A stretch of DNA of 64,000 nt from Polaromonas sp. CF318. GTDB lineage: Bacteria; Pseudomonadota; Gammaproteobacteria; Burkholderiales; Burkholderiaceae_C. Of this stretch, positions 43,484 to 52,985 are shown piece after piece. Within the stretch, counting starts at the first letter, position 1, and the number at the start of each line of letters is the position of its first letter. Below the pieces are notes generated by a model. The model had not been told where the DNA came from. It made no database searches and saw only the letters and a program-made list of their open reading frames with translations. Location of the stretch: positions 1 through 64,000 of the forward strand of contig NZ_AKIV01000148.1 in the NCBI RefSeq assembly GCF_000282655.1. Direction: 5' to 3'. The translations under genes were made by a program, and so were the position numbers.

Positions 43484-44200
43484 TCAGGAGCGGAACAGCC
43501 GCGAATACTGGGTTTCATGCCGGGCCGACAAAATCGCCAGCATGGGGGAAAAAGCCTGCCGCTCGCCGTCCGGCAGGCGCAACGCCGCTTCCACCGCGGG
43601 CGGTATGTCCCGGCTCAGCCGGGCCAGTATGCGCTGGCCGGCGCTCTGGCCCAGGGGCACGGACTTGATCGCGGCCTGCATCATGTTTTCGGCCCAGCCA
43701 AAAGCGTAGGCCAGCAGGCAGTCGCGCACACCGGCGGCGGTCTGCGAGGCCGCCAGCGCAAAGGCCACGGGGTAGGTGGGTTGCAGCGCGGCGCAGGCGT
43801 CGATGTGCATGGCGCTGGCCCCTTCATGGTTACGCAGCCATTCGAGCAGAGAGCGGCCCATCTGCTCGGTTTGGGCGCGCAGTTCGCTGGTCTCACGGGT
43901 TTGCAGCACCCAGGTGTTCAGGCCGGCGATGCGCTCCAGCTTGCCTTCGCGCCAGGCTGGAATGGCCTGGGCAATCACCGCCAGGTCGCCGCGGGCCAGG
44001 GCCAAATGGAGCTGGTCGCTGAGCCAGCTGGCGGCCTGGCTTTCCGTCGTGACTTCATCGCCCTCAACGGCGGCCTCCAGGCCCTCCGAATACGAGAAGC
44101 CGCCCACCGGCAGGGCAGGCGAGGCCAGCCAGATCAGCTGCAGCAGGCTGGATGCCGCAAGCTGTTCCAGAGGGGCTGCGGGCGTTGTCGGCGCGTCCAC
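43484..44200 (-). CDS. ureF: Urease accessory protein UreF
   Basis: 238 residues from a GTG at 44200, eight bp after the ureE stop. A longer in-frame extension would run through the ureE hexamer repeat and is an artefact. [18 protein letters not shown] and the helical middle ([23 protein letters not shown]) are typical. UreF binds UreD on apo-urease and controls UreG GTPase. Confidence 0.92.
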   Translation of the reverse strand: MDAPTTPAAPLEQLAASSLLQLIWLASPALPVGGFSYSEGLEAAVEGDEVTTESQAASWLSDQLHLALARGDLAVIAQAIPAWREGKLERIAGLNTWVLQTRETSELRAQTEQMGRSLLEWLRNHEGASAMHIDACAALQPTYPVAFALAASQTAAGVRDCLLAYAFGWAENMMQAAIKSVPLGQSAGQRILARLSRDIPPAVEAALRLPDGERQAFSPMLAILSARHETQYSRLFRS

Positions 44201-44207
44201 GGCGTGC

Positions 44208-44915
44208 CTAGTGGCTGTGGGGCTTGTGCTTGTGGACCTGGATGGCCACGGGCTTGGCTTCGTGCGCGTGGTCATGGTCATGGTCATGGTCATGGTCATG
44301 GTCATGGTCATGGTCATGGTCATGGTCATGGTCGTCATGGCCATGGTTGCAGCCTGGCCCGTGCACATGCGCTACCGGCGCGGCGGCTACGGCAGCAGGC
44401 GCATGGCTGTGTCCATGTCCGCCGTGGTCATGGCCATGGTCGTGAGCATGCCCATGGCCGCCCGAGCTGTAAGCGCCGCCCTCGGGTTCAAAGGCTTCTT
44501 CGGCCTCATTCACGATCAGGTGCATGGCGCGCAGCATGTCGGCCAGCACATGGTCGGGTTCTATCTTGAGGTGGTCGGGCTTGAGCTCTATGGGTACATG
44601 GCGGTTGCCCAGGTGGTAGGCCGCGCGCGTCAGGTCAAAAGGCGAGCCGTGCGAGGTGCAGGCGGTGATGCGCAGCACCGCCTGCGGCGCGGCGATCACC
44701 CTGACCATGGAACCATCTTCGGCCACCAGCACGTCGCCGCCGCGCACCAGCGTGCCGCGCGGCAGGAACACACCCAATTGGCGTCCCTGCGAGTCGGTCG
44801 CGTCAAAGCGGCTTTTCTGGCGCACGTCCCAGTCGAGCTCGACGGTGGCGGCGCGTTTGACGAGGACAGAGGCCAGGCCCGTGCCCTGGGAAATGACTTT
44901 GGAAACCTGAAGCAT
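44208..44915 (-). CDS. ureE: Urease nickel chaperone UreE with long His/Asp tail
   Basis: 235 residues. The N-terminal peptide-binding domain and middle metal-binding domain (LYNLG-type [14 protein letters not shown]) are normal. The C-terminal 90 residues are rich in His, Asp and Gly, including an (HD) run encoded by ten exact GTCATG repeats (44271-44330). Such tails store or buffer nickel. The length of the HD run may differ between strains. Confidence 0.94.
   Translation of the reverse strand: MLQVSKVISQGTGLASVLVKRAATVELDWDVRQKSRFDATDSQGRQLGVFLPRGTLVRGGDVLVAEDGSMVRVIAAPQAVLRITACTSHGSPFDLTRAAYHLGNRHVPIELKPDHLKIEPDHVLADMLRAMHLIVNEAEEAFEPEGGAYSSGGHGHAHDHGHDHGGHGHSHAPAAVAAAPVAHVHGPGCNHGHDDHDHDHDHDHDHDHDHDHDHDHAHEAKPVAIQVHKHKPHSH
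44271..44330. repeat. Perfect hexanucleotide repeat (GTCATG)x10 in ureE
   Basis: Ten uninterrupted copies of GTCATG on the plus strand; on the coding strand they read alternating His and Asp. Slippage by whole units changes tail length without a frameshift. Confidence 0.95.
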
Positions 44916-44949
44916 GAGGCCTTAAAAAAAGCAAAACCTGGAACAAGGT

Positions 44950-46668
44950 TTAAAAAAGGAAATAACGCTGCGTCATCGGCAGGCTGGTGGCCGGCTCGCA
45001 GCCCAGCAGCTGGCCGTCGGCCCGCACCAGGTAGGTCTGGGCATCGACTTCCATTTTGGGCAGGTAGGCATTGTGGACCATGTGCTGCTTGCGCACGCCG
45101 CGCACGTTTTTTACCGCGCTCAGGGTCTTGGCCAGGCCGAAGCGCTCCTTGATGCCGGCATTCAGGCCGGCCTGCGAGACAAAGGTCAGCGAGCCCCTGG
45201 CGATGGCACCGCCGAAGCCGCCGAACTGCGGGCGGTAGTGCACCGGCTGCGGCGTGGGGATGGAGGCGTTCGGGTCGCCCATGGCCGCCATGGCGATAAA
45301 ACCGCCCTTGAGGATGACCGAAGGCTTGATGCCGAAAAAGGCCGGTTTCCAGACCACCAGGTCGGCCCACTTGCCGGGTTCGACCGAGCCGACCTCGTGC
45401 GAGATGCCGTGGGCGATCGCCGGGTTGATGGTGTATTTGCTGATGTAGCGCTTGGCGCGGAAGTTGTCGTGGCGGTCCGTGTCGCCGGGCAGCTTGCCGC
45501 GCTGCAGTTTCATCTTGTGCGCAGTCTGCCAGGTGCGGATGATGACTTCGCCGACTCGGCCCATGGCCTGGCTGTCGGAGCTGAACATGCTGATCGCGCC
45601 CAGGTCGTGCAGCACGTCCTCGGCCGCGATGGTTTCCTTGCGGATACGGCTTTCGGCAAAAGCCAGGTCCTCGGCAATGCCGGCGTCCAGGTGGTGGCAC
45701 ACCATCAGCATGTCGACGTGCTCGTCCAGCGTGTTGACGGTGTAGGGCATGGTCGGGTTGGTGGAGGAGGGCAGGAAGTTCTCCTCGCCCACCACGCGCA
45801 GGATGTCGGGCGCATGGCCGCCGCCCGCGCCCTCGGTGTGGAAGGCGCAGAGGCTGCGGCCCTTGGTCGCGGCAATCGTGTTCTCGACGAATCCGGATTC
45901 ATTGAGCGTGTCGCTGTGGATGGCAACCTGGGTGTCGGTGGCTTCGGCCACGTCCAGGCAATTGCTGATGGCCGCCGGCGTGGTGCCCCAGTCCTCGTGC
46001 AACTTCAGGCCTATGACGCCGGCGTTGATCTGCTCGTGCAGCGCGGCGGGCAGGCTGGCATTGCCCTTGCCGAGGAAGCCCAGGTTCATGGGGAAGGCGT
46101 CTGCCGCCTGCAGCATGCGTTCGATGTTCCAGGGGCCGGGCGTGCAGGTGGTGGCGAAGGTGCCGGTGGCCGGGCCGGTGCCTCCGCCCAGCATGGTGGT
46201 GATGCCCGAGGTCAGCGCTTCCTCGATCTGCTGCGGGCAGATGAAATGGATGTGCGAGTCGATGCCGCCGGCGGTGACGATCATGCCTTCGCAGCTGATG
46301 ATCTCGGTGCCGGGACCAATGATCATGTCGACGCCGGGCTGGGTATCGGGGTTGCCGGCCTTGCCGATGGCCGCGATGCGCCCGCCCTTGAGGCCTATGT
46401 CGGCCTTGACGATGCCCCAGTGGTCGATGATGAGGGCGTTCGTCATCACGCAGTCCATGGCGCCTTCGGCCCGCGTCTTTTGCGACTGGGCCATGCCGTC
46501 GCGAATCGTCTTGCCGCCGCCGAACTTGACTTCCTCGCCGTAGCTGCCGGCGCGCAAGGTGTAGTCGGCCTCGACTTCGACCAGCAGCTCGGTGTCGGCC
46601 AGGCGCAGGCGGTCCCCAACCGTGGGGCCGAACATTTCCGCGTAGGCGCGGCGTCCTATGGTTGCCAT
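44950..46668 (-). CDS. ureC: Urease alpha subunit UreC
   Basis: 572 residues, full length. Nickel-binding [14 protein letters not shown], carbamylated Lys in [14 protein letters not shown], flap and active-site [10 protein letters not shown]. It forms the active site that splits urea into ammonia and carbamate. The start directly abuts the ureB stop. Confidence 0.98.
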   Translation of the reverse strand: MATIGRRAYAEMFGPTVGDRLRLADTELLVEVEADYTLRAGSYGEEVKFGGGKTIRDGMAQSQKTRAEGAMDCVMTNALIIDHWGIVKADIGLKGGRIAAIGKAGNPDTQPGVDMIIGPGTEIISCEGMIVTAGGIDSHIHFICPQQIEEALTSGITTMLGGGTGPATGTFATTCTPGPWNIERMLQAADAFPMNLGFLGKGNASLPAALHEQINAGVIGLKLHEDWGTTPAAISNCLDVAEATDTQVAIHSDTLNESGFVENTIAATKGRSLCAFHTEGAGGGHAPDILRVVGEENFLPSSTNPTMPYTVNTLDEHVDMLMVCHHLDAGIAEDLAFAESRIRKETIAAEDVLHDLGAISMFSSDSQAMGRVGEVIIRTWQTAHKMKLQRGKLPGDTDRHDNFRAKRYISKYTINPAIAHGISHEVGSVEPGKWADLVVWKPAFFGIKPSVILKGGFIAMAAMGDPNASIPTPQPVHYRPQFGGFGGAIARGSLTFVSQAGLNAGIKERFGLAKTLSAVKNVRGVRKQHMVHNAYLPKMEVDAQTYLVRADGQLLGCEPATSLPMTQRYFLF

Positions 46669-46974
46669 TTAGAGTTTTCCTTGGATCAGGCCGCGAAAGC
46701 CATAGACGTTTCGTTCACCCGCGAATTCCACGAGTTCCACCGTCCGCTGCTGGCCCGGCTCAAAACGCACGGCCGTGCCCGAAGCGATGTTCAGCCGCAT
46801 GCCGCGCGCCGCGTCGCGGTCAAATCCGAGCGCGCCGTTGGTTTCGGCAAAGTGGTAATGCGAGCCGACTTGAATAGGGCGGTCTGCCGTGTTTTGCACA
46901 ACGACAGTCAGCGTGCGCCGGCCCGCGTTGAGCACATGGTCGGGTCCGTCGGTGATCAGTTCTCCCGGAATCAT
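46669..46974 (-). CDS. ureB: Urease beta subunit UreB
   Basis: 101 residues. [19 protein letters not shown] at the start, then [11 protein letters not shown] and [16 protein letters not shown]. Normal length and sequence for the separate beta subunit of bacterial urease. It stands between hupE/ureJ and ureC. Confidence 0.97.
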   Translation of the reverse strand: MIPGELITDGPDHVLNAGRRTLTVVVQNTADRPIQVGSHYHFAETNGALGFDRDAARGMRLNIASGTAVRFEPGQQRTVELVEFAGERNVYGFRGLIQGKL

Positions 46975-46983
46975 GGTGCCTCC

Positions 46984-47601
46984 TCAGGCCAGCCGGGCCA
47001 GCAGGGTCACGCCAAAGACGGCGACGGCTGCACCGGCCGCGCGCGGCAGCCAGGCGCTTGCGCCGCGCAGCGCCCAGCCGGCACCCAGTCCCACCAGGTG
47101 CAGCAGCGCGGTGGCGGCCAGCATGCCCGACAAGGTCGCCCAGGCGCTGGGGGACCCGGCCAGTTCACCACCGTGGGCCAGGCCGTGGAAGACGGCGAAC
47201 GCGCCGACGATGAGTGCGGCCGCGATGCCGGGCACATGCCAGCGCGTCACGACCAGCAGGCCGGTGACCAGCAGCGAGGCCGCAATCATGGGCTCGACCG
47301 CCGGGGTCTGCACACCTTGCAGGCCCAGCAGCGCGCCCGCCAGCAACATGCCGGCAAAGCCCAGCGGGCCCCATAGGAGCTCAGGGCCGGCGCGGCGCGC
47401 GGCCAGCGCGCTCCACAGGCCCACGGCCACCATGGCCGCCAGGTGGTCCATACCGGTCAGCGGGTGCACAAAGCCGCTGAAAAAATCCAGGTGCGTGTGC
47501 CCGTCCACGCCGGTGTGCGCGAAGGCCGCCGCGGGCAGCAAGGCCGCCAGGGCCAGCAGGGCGCGCAGGCTCCGGGATGAAGGCAGGGTGGAAAAACTCA
47601 C
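46984..47601 (-). CDS. ureJ: HupE/UreJ nickel transporter
   Basis: 205 residues from a GTG at 47601, preceded by AGGAGATC. Signal-like N-terminus ending PAAAFAHTGVDGHTH, then FVHPLTGMDHLAAMVAVGLW, the HupE/UreJ motif with His and Asp, and about six membrane helices. It should bring nickel into the cell for urease. Between ureA and ureB, as in other Comamonadaceae. Confidence 0.9.
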   Translation of the reverse strand: MSFSTLPSSRSLRALLALAALLPAAAFAHTGVDGHTHLDFFSGFVHPLTGMDHLAAMVAVGLWSALAARRAGPELLWGPLGFAGMLLAGALLGLQGVQTPAVEPMIAASLLVTGLLVVTRWHVPGIAAALIVGAFAVFHGLAHGGELAGSPSAWATLSGMLAATALLHLVGLGAGWALRGASAWLPRAAGAAVAVFGVTLLARLA

Positions 47602-47655
47602 GGCGATCTCCTGTTGGGCGGGTGTTGTTGTACTTAAACGGAAAGCGGGCGGCAC

Positions 47656-47958
47656 TCAGACAATGGGCTGGTGCACGGTGACCAGCTTGGTTCCGTCGGG
47701 AAAGGTCGCTTCGACCTGGATGTCGGGGATCAGCTCGGGAATGCCGTCCATCACGTCGGCGCGGGTCAGCACGGTGCGGCCCTCGCTCATCAGCTGGGCG
47801 ACGGACTTGCCGTCGCGCGCGCCTTCCATGACGGCGGCGCTGATCAGCGCCACGGACTCGGGGTAGTTGAGCTTGAGGCCGCGGGCGCGGCGCCTTTCGG
47901 CCAGCAGGGCAGCCGTAAAAATAAGCAGCTTGTCTTTTTCGCGGGGCGTCAATTCCAT
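47656..47958 (-). CDS. ureA: Urease gamma subunit UreA
   Basis: 100 residues, normal length. [38 protein letters not shown] and [18 protein letters not shown] are conserved. It is the first gene of the operon here; ureD, which usually lies upstream, is not present. A perfect sigma-54 promoter lies 47-62 bp upstream. Confidence 0.98.
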   Translation of the reverse strand: MELTPREKDKLLIFTAALLAERRRARGLKLNYPESVALISAAVMEGARDGKSVAQLMSEGRTVLTRADVMDGIPELIPDIQVEATFPDGTKLVTVHQPIV

Positions 47959-48004
47959 GGGGCTCTCTCAGGGCAGGCTGCCGGCTTGGGGATGCTTGCC
48001 GGGG

Positions 48005-48020
48005 TGCAAGAATGGTGCCA
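48005..48020 (-). promoter_or_regulatory. Sigma-54 promoter of the urease operon
   Basis: On the minus strand TGGCAC-CATTC-TTGCA matches the -24/-12 consensus (TGGCAC-N5-TTGCW) at every fixed base. The expected start is near 47994, giving a leader of about 36 bases before ureA. It implies RpoN and an enhancer-binding protein such as NtrC. Confidence 0.82.
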
Positions 48021-48066
48021 TAAGACGCTGTCCACGGTCCAGCCTGGGGCGGGCCACCGGGGCGCA

Positions 48067-48082
48067 TGGCACAGAACATGCA
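48067..48082 (+). promoter_or_regulatory. Near-consensus sigma-54 promoter of the transporter-kinase gene
   Basis: TGGCAC-AGAAC-ATGCA has one mismatch to the -24/-12 consensus. The expected start is near 48093, 35 bases before the ATG at 48128. It is divergent from the ureA promoter, with 46 bp between the two elements; no clear NtrC dyad is seen there. Confidence 0.65.
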
Positions 48083-48127
48083 CCTGAAGACGCTCAATCA
48101 CTACGCGCCCGGCGCATCTGCCCCCCC

Positions 48128-51100
48128 ATGGACGCCCCGCCCACGCCCCTGCAGCCGCCCTTGCCGCCCGAAGCGGCAGTGGCCGCGCCTGTGGCGGCCG
48201 AAGCACCGCCGCTGCAGCGCATCATCAAGGTCAGGCGCGACTACAACAGCTGGGTCGCCAGCGAAACCATGGAAGACTACGCGCTGCGCTTTACGCCGCA
48301 GCGTTTTCGCAAGTGGTCGGAATGGCGGGTCGCCAACACCGCCTTTGGCGCGGCCTCTTTTTTGATCCTCGAGGCGGTGGGCGCCACCTTGCTGGTCAAG
48401 TACGGCTTCACCAATGCTTTCTGGGCCATCGTCGCCACCGGCCTCATCATTTTCCTGGCCGGCCTGCCCATCAGCATTTACGCGGCGCGCTACGGCGTGG
48501 ACATGGACCTGCTCACGCGCGGCGCTGGCTTCGGCTACATAGGCTCGACGCTGACCTCGCTGATCTACGCCTCGTTCACCTTCATCTTTTTTGCGCTGGA
48601 GGCGGCCGTCATGGCCTATGCGCTGGACCTGGCCCTTGGCATCCCGCCCAGCTGGGGCTATCTGGTCTGCGCGCTGGTGGTGATTCCCCTGGTCACCCAC
48701 GGCGTGTCCGTGATCTCGCGCCTGCAGGTCTGGACCCAGCCCTTGTGGCTGGTCATGCTGGTCGTGCCCTTTGTGTTTGTGCTGCTGCGCGATCCTGGTG
48801 CTTTTTCAGGTGTTCTGCACTATGGCGGTGAGAAGGGTGTGGGCGGCGAGTTTGATCTGCACCTGTTTGGTGCCGCCTTGACCGTGGGCATTGCGCTGAT
48901 TACCCAGATGGGCGAGCAGGCCGACTATTTGCGCTTCATGCCGGTGCAGACGCCGGCCAGGCGCTGGCGCTGGTGGGGCGGCGTGCTGGCCGGCGGGCCG
49001 GGCTGGGTCTTCCTGGGTGTGGTGAAGATGCTGGGTGGCGCCTTCCTGGCCTACCTGGCGATTTCCAACATGGTGCCGCTGGACCGCGCGGTGGACCCGA
49101 ACCAGATGTACCTCGCGGCCTATGAGTACGTGTTCCCGCACTACGGCATGGCCGTGGCTGCGACCGCGCTTTTCGTCGTGGTGTCGCAGCTCAAGATCAA
49201 CGTCACCAACGCCTATGCCGGCTCGCTGGCCTGGTCGAATTTTTTCTCGCGCATCACGCACAGCCATCCGGGCCGTGTGGTGTGGGTCGTGTTCAACACG
49301 CTGATCGCCTTCATGCTGATGGAGATGAACGTCTTCCAGGCGCTGGGCGACGTGCTGGGCCTGTACTCCAACATCGCCATCGCCTGGGTCATGGCCGTGG
49401 TGGCCGACCTGGTCATCAACAAGCCGCTGGGCCTGAGCCCGCCGGGCATAGAGTTCAAGCGCGCGCACCTCTACGACATCAACCCGGTCGGCGTGGGCGC
49501 CATGGCCCTGGCCTCGGCGCTGTCGATCACGGCGCACCTGGGGCTGTACGGTGAAATGGCGCAGGCCTTCTCGGCCGTGATCGCCATGGGCACGGCCTTT
49601 GTCACGGCGCCCTTGATCGCCTGGGCCACCAAGGGCCGCTACTACATAGCCCGCGGCCCGGCCGTGGCGGCCGGCGAGGGCGCCTACAAACCTTATGCGC
49701 TGCAGCAGTGCGTGATCTGCGAGCGCGCCTACGAAGGCCCGGACATGGCCCACTGCCCGGCCTACCAGGGGCCCATCTGCTCGCTGTGCTGCACGCTGGA
49801 TGCGCGCTGCGGCGACCTGTGCAAGCCGCACGCGAGCCTGTCGGCGCAATGGTCGGGCGCGCTGCGCTGGCTGCTGCCGCGCCGCGCCTGGCCTTACCTG
49901 GACACCGGCCTGGGCCACTTCCTGCTGCTGATGCTGATCATCGTGCCGCTGCTGGCCAGTGTGTTCGGCCTGCTTTACCACCAGGAGATCAGCGCGCTGT
50001 CGGACTTCACGCCCTCGGAGCCGGCCTTGAAGTCGGGCTTTCTGAAGGCCTATATGGCGCTGCTGGTGATCGCCGGCCTGGTTGCCTGGTGGCTGGTGCT
50101 GGCGCACAAGAGCCGGCAGGTGGCGCAGGAGGAATCGAACCGCCAGACACATTTGCTGATGCGCGAGATCGAGTCGCACCGCCAGACCGACGAGGCGCTG
50201 CAACAGGCCAAGCGTGTGGCCGAAGAGGCGCGCCACCATGCCGACCAGGCCAACCAGGCCAAGAGCCGCTACATCAGCGCCATCAGCCACGAACTGCGCA
50301 CGCCGCTCAACAGCATCCTGGGTTATGCGCAGCTCATGGGCGAAGACAGCGCGATACCGCCGCACCGCAAGCAGGCCGTCAGCGTCATCAAGCGCGGCGG
50401 CGAGCACCTGCTGTCGCTGATCGAAGGCACGCTGGACATCGCCCGCATCGAGGCCGGCAAGCTCACGCTCAACGTCAAGCCCATGCATTTCGCCGATTGT
50501 GTGCACGAGATGGCCGGCATGTTTGAGCTGCAGGCCGCGGCCAAGGGCCTGGCCTTTCACTTCGAGGCCAGCGGCAACCTGCCCGAGCTGGTGCGCGCCG
50601 ACGAAAAACGCGTGCGCCAGATACTCATCAACCTGCTGGGCAATGCCATCAAGTTCACGGTGCAGGGGCAGGTGACTTTCCGGCTGCGCCATGCGCGCGA
50701 GATGGCCTACATCGACATCGAGGACACCGGCCCCGGCATGCGCGAAGCCGAGCTCGCGCGCATCTTCGAGCCCTTCGCGCGCGGTGCCGCGGCGGGCCAG
50801 AGCGCCGAAGGCACGCCGGGCGCCGGCCTGGGCCTGACGATTGCCAAGATGCTGACCGACCTGATGGGCGGCGAGATGACGGTGGTCAGCACGCCGGGCC
50901 AGGGTTCCATCTTCCGCATACGGCTGTTCCTGCCCGAGGTGCACCTGCCGGCGGGCGCCGCCAAAGAGGCCGCCGTCGTGCCGGCGCGGCGCCGGCCGCG
51001 CGGCTACGAGGGCCCGCGCCGCAAGCTACTGGTGGTCGACAACGAGGAGCCCGACCGCGAACTGCTGGTGCAGCTATTGCAGCCCATGGGTTTTGAGCTG

Positions 51101-51655
51101 CGCACCGCCGCCAGCGGCCACGACTGCCTGGACCTGCTGGCCGCCGGCTATCAGCCCGACGTGATCTTCATGGACCTGGCCATGCCGGGCATAGACGGCT
51201 GGGAAACGCTGCGCCGTGTGCGCGGCTCCGGGCATGGGGACATCCACCTGGCCATCGTCTCGGCCAACGCCTTTGACAAGGGCATGGAGAACGACGCCGG
51301 CATTCTTCCCGAAGACTTCATCTTGAAGCCCGTGCGCCACACCGAGCTGATCGCCTGGCTGGAGCGGCGCCTGTCGCTCACCTGGCGCTATGACGAGCCG
51401 GCCGAGGAGGCTTCGCCCGCGGCCGTACCCCCGCGGCGCGTGCTGCCGGACGCTTCACAGCTGGCCGCGCTGCAGGAGGTGGTCAGCCTGGGCTTTTACC
51501 GGGGCATCATGAACATGCTGGCGGAGATAGAACGGCAGCAGCCCGACACCGCCGCCTTTGTCGAAGACATGCGCGTGCTGGCGCGGCAGTTCCAGTTCGA
51601 GGCCATGGGCCGCCAGCTCGCCAACCAGGAGGCCAGCCATGAGCAGCGTGCTTGA
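48128..51655 (+). CDS. Transporter-histidine kinase-receiver fusion (NCS1-permease-like sensor)
   Basis: 1175 residues. Residues about 50-510 form a 12-helix permease resembling NCS1 purine/cytosine carriers (GVDMDLLTRGAGFGYIGSTL, KINVTNAYAGSLAWSNFF). A Cys-rich cluster follows at 528-570 (CVICERAYEG, ICSLCCTLDARCGDLCKP), probably zinc-binding. Two more helices and a coiled coil lead to the kinase (SHELRTPLNSI, His about 721; NLLGNAIKF; DTGPGM) and a receiver domain (FMDLAMPG, Asp about 1016). It may sense a nitrogen compound while carrying it. Divergent from urease genes; coupled to the next response regulator. Confidence 0.88.
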   Translation: MDAPPTPLQPPLPPEAAVAAPVAAEAPPLQRIIKVRRDYNSWVASETMEDYALRFTPQRFRKWSEWRVANTAFGAASFLILEAVGATLLVKYGFTNAFWAIVATGLIIFLAGLPISIYAARYGVDMDLLTRGAGFGYIGSTLTSLIYASFTFIFFALEAAVMAYALDLALGIPPSWGYLVCALVVIPLVTHGVSVISRLQVWTQPLWLVMLVVPFVFVLLRDPGAFSGVLHYGGEKGVGGEFDLHLFGAALTVGIALITQMGEQADYLRFMPVQTPARRWRWWGGVLAGGPGWVFLGVVKMLGGAFLAYLAISNMVPLDRAVDPNQMYLAAYEYVFPHYGMAVAATALFVVVSQLKINVTNAYAGSLAWSNFFSRITHSHPGRVVWVVFNTLIAFMLMEMNVFQALGDVLGLYSNIAIAWVMAVVADLVINKPLGLSPPGIEFKRAHLYDINPVGVGAMALASALSITAHLGLYGEMAQAFSAVIAMGTAFVTAPLIAWATKGRYYIARGPAVAAGEGAYKPYALQQCVICERAYEGPDMAHCPAYQGPICSLCCTLDARCGDLCKPHASLSAQWSGALRWLLPRRAWPYLDTGLGHFLLLMLIIVPLLASVFGLLYHQEISALSDFTPSEPALKSGFLKAYMALLVIAGLVAWWLVLAHKSRQVAQEESNRQTHLLMREIESHRQTDEALQQAKRVAEEARHHADQANQAKSRYISAISHELRTPLNSILGYAQLMGEDSAIPPHRKQAVSVIKRGGEHLLSLIEGTLDIARIEAGKLTLNVKPMHFADCVHEMAGMFELQAAAKGLAFHFEASGNLPELVRADEKRVRQILINLLGNAIKFTVQGQVTFRLRHAREMAYIDIEDTGPGMREAELARIFEPFARGAAAGQSAEGTPGAGLGLTIAKMLTDLMGGEMTVVSTPGQGSIFRIRLFLPEVHLPAGAAKEAAVVPARRRPRGYEGPRRKLLVVDNEEPDRELLVQLLQPMGFELRTAASGHDCLDLLAAGYQPDVIFMDLAMPGIDGWETLRRVRGSGHGDIHLAIVSANAFDKGMENDAGILPEDFILKPVRHTELIAWLERRLSLTWRYDEPAEEASPAAVPPRRVLPDASQLAALQEVVSLGFYRGIMNMLAEIERQQPDTAAFVEDMRVLARQFQFEAMGRQLANQEASHEQRA

Positions 51656-52688
51656 AGAATCTCCCCTGCTCAATCGCAGCCTGGACCGCACGCTGGACCG
51701 GGCCAACAGCGACGTCGTGCTCATCGTGGATGACGTGCCAGACAACCTCTCGGTGCTGCACGACGCGCTCGATGAATCGGGCTATACCGTGCTGGTGGCC
51801 ACCAGCGGCGAGGCCGCCCTGCAGCGCGCACTGCAGGCCAGGCCCGACATCGTGCTGCTGGATGCGATGATGCCGGGCATGGACGGTTTTGAAGTCGCCA
51901 AGCGCCTCAAGGCCATGGCCGAGACCGCCCACATCCCCATTATCTTCATGACGGGCCTGACCGAAACCGAGCACCTGGTGGCCGCGCTGGAGGCCGGCGG
52001 CGTCGACTATGTGACCAAGCCCATCAAACCCAAGGAAGTCATGGCGCGCATGGGCGTGCATCTGCAGGGCGCGCGTCGCGCCCGCCAGGAGGCGCGCCAG
52101 GCCGGCCAGGCGCGCAACGCGCTGGACGCCTTCGGTTATGCCAGCATCACGGTGCGCATGGGCGGCGCGGCCGACGGCCGGCTGATCTGGCAGACGCCGC
52201 TGGCGCGCGAGCTCTTGATGCGCTACTACGGCACGTCGGCGCCGCAAACACCCGAGCCGGTGCTGGCCTGGCTGCGCAGCCACCTGGCGGACGCCGAGCG
52301 CCAGGTCGAGCCGCCGCGCCTGGCGGTGGAAATGGGGCCGCGCCGGCTGACCTTCCGGCTGCACCAGCAGACCGGCGACGGCGGCGAAAGCGGCGACGCC
52401 GCCGGCCGGGGCGACTGGCTGATCGTGATGCGCGAGATTTCCGACGATGCGGTGGTCGAGGCCATGAGCCTGAGCTTCAAACTCACCGCCCGCGAGGCCG
52501 AGGTGCTGTACTGGGTGGTCAAGGGCAAGACCAATCGCGACATCGGCGATATCCTGGGCTCCAGCCCGGCCACCGTCAAAAAGCACCTGGAACGGGTCTA
52601 TGCCAAGCTGGGCGTGGAAACCCGCACCGCCGCCGCGGGCATGGCCATGAACCGCATCCGCCAGCTGCACCCTCAGTTTGAGGGCTGA
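51639..52688 (+). CDS. LuxR-type response regulator
   Basis: 349 residues from ATG 51639, which lies inside the end of the kinase gene and is preceded by AGGAGG. Receiver domain at 25-145 with VLIVDDVPDN, LLDAMMPGMDGF (phospho-Asp) and TKPIKP; a 110-residue middle part; C-terminal LuxR HTH (LTAREAEVLYWVVKGKTNRD, ATVKKHLERVYAKLGV). It should be the output of the transporter-kinase and control transcription, possibly of the urease operon next door. Confidence 0.92.
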   Translation: MSSVLEESPLLNRSLDRTLDRANSDVVLIVDDVPDNLSVLHDALDESGYTVLVATSGEAALQRALQARPDIVLLDAMMPGMDGFEVAKRLKAMAETAHIPIIFMTGLTETEHLVAALEAGGVDYVTKPIKPKEVMARMGVHLQGARRARQEARQAGQARNALDAFGYASITVRMGGAADGRLIWQTPLARELLMRYYGTSAPQTPEPVLAWLRSHLADAERQVEPPRLAVEMGPRRLTFRLHQQTGDGGESGDAAGRGDWLIVMREISDDAVVEAMSLSFKLTAREAEVLYWVVKGKTNRDIGDILGSSPATVKKHLERVYAKLGVETRTAAAGMAMNRIRQLHPQFEG

Positions 52689-52689
52689 G

Positions 52690-52985
52690 CATATGGCCCC
52701 CACGGTCGCTCACTGCGTGTAGCTCCCTGCCCCCCCGAGGGGGCCGCTGCGCCTGCGGCCCGGCAAAGCCGGTTCCGCGGCCCCGGCTGGATTTAAGAGT
52801 TCAGGGGATTCAATCAGCGGGGGGCCGAGGGTCCGGCTTGCCGGCCCGAGGCGCCGCCCCCTTGAGGGGGAGCAGGCTACACGAAGTGAGACTGGACAGG
52901 GGTGAGCCTGTTCTGCCCGGCAAAGCCGGTTCCGCGGCCCCTGCTTGCAAGAAGAGAAGGCTGGCCTTGCGCTGTACCGGGCTTT
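52690..52985. repeat. Comamonadaceae-type intergenic repeats
   Basis: The stretch contains an exact 27-bp direct repeat (GCCCGGCAAAGCCGGTTCCG and onward) at 52758-52784 and 52915-52941, C-run/G-run palindromes (CCCCCCCGAGGGGG, CCCCCTTGAGGGGG) and CACTGCGTGTAGC/CTACACGAAGTGAG arms. Sequences like this are scattered between genes in this family. No gene is seen in it. Confidence 0.75.

Noticed and set aside
44271-44330. Hexamer repeat as a CRISPR array or phase-variation switch
   Set aside because: Units are 6 bp without spacers, and changes of whole units keep the frame, so it is neither CRISPR nor an on/off switch.
43484-44368. UreF with an N-terminal Met/Thr repeat
   Set aside because: The extension is the ureE hexamer repeat read in another frame; the GTG at 44200 after the ureE stop is the likely start.
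47867-48127. N-terminal extension of the transporter-kinase
   Set aside because: The upstream frame overlaps ureA antisense and the promoter region; ATG 48128 fits the sigma-54 start and the start of the conserved sequence.
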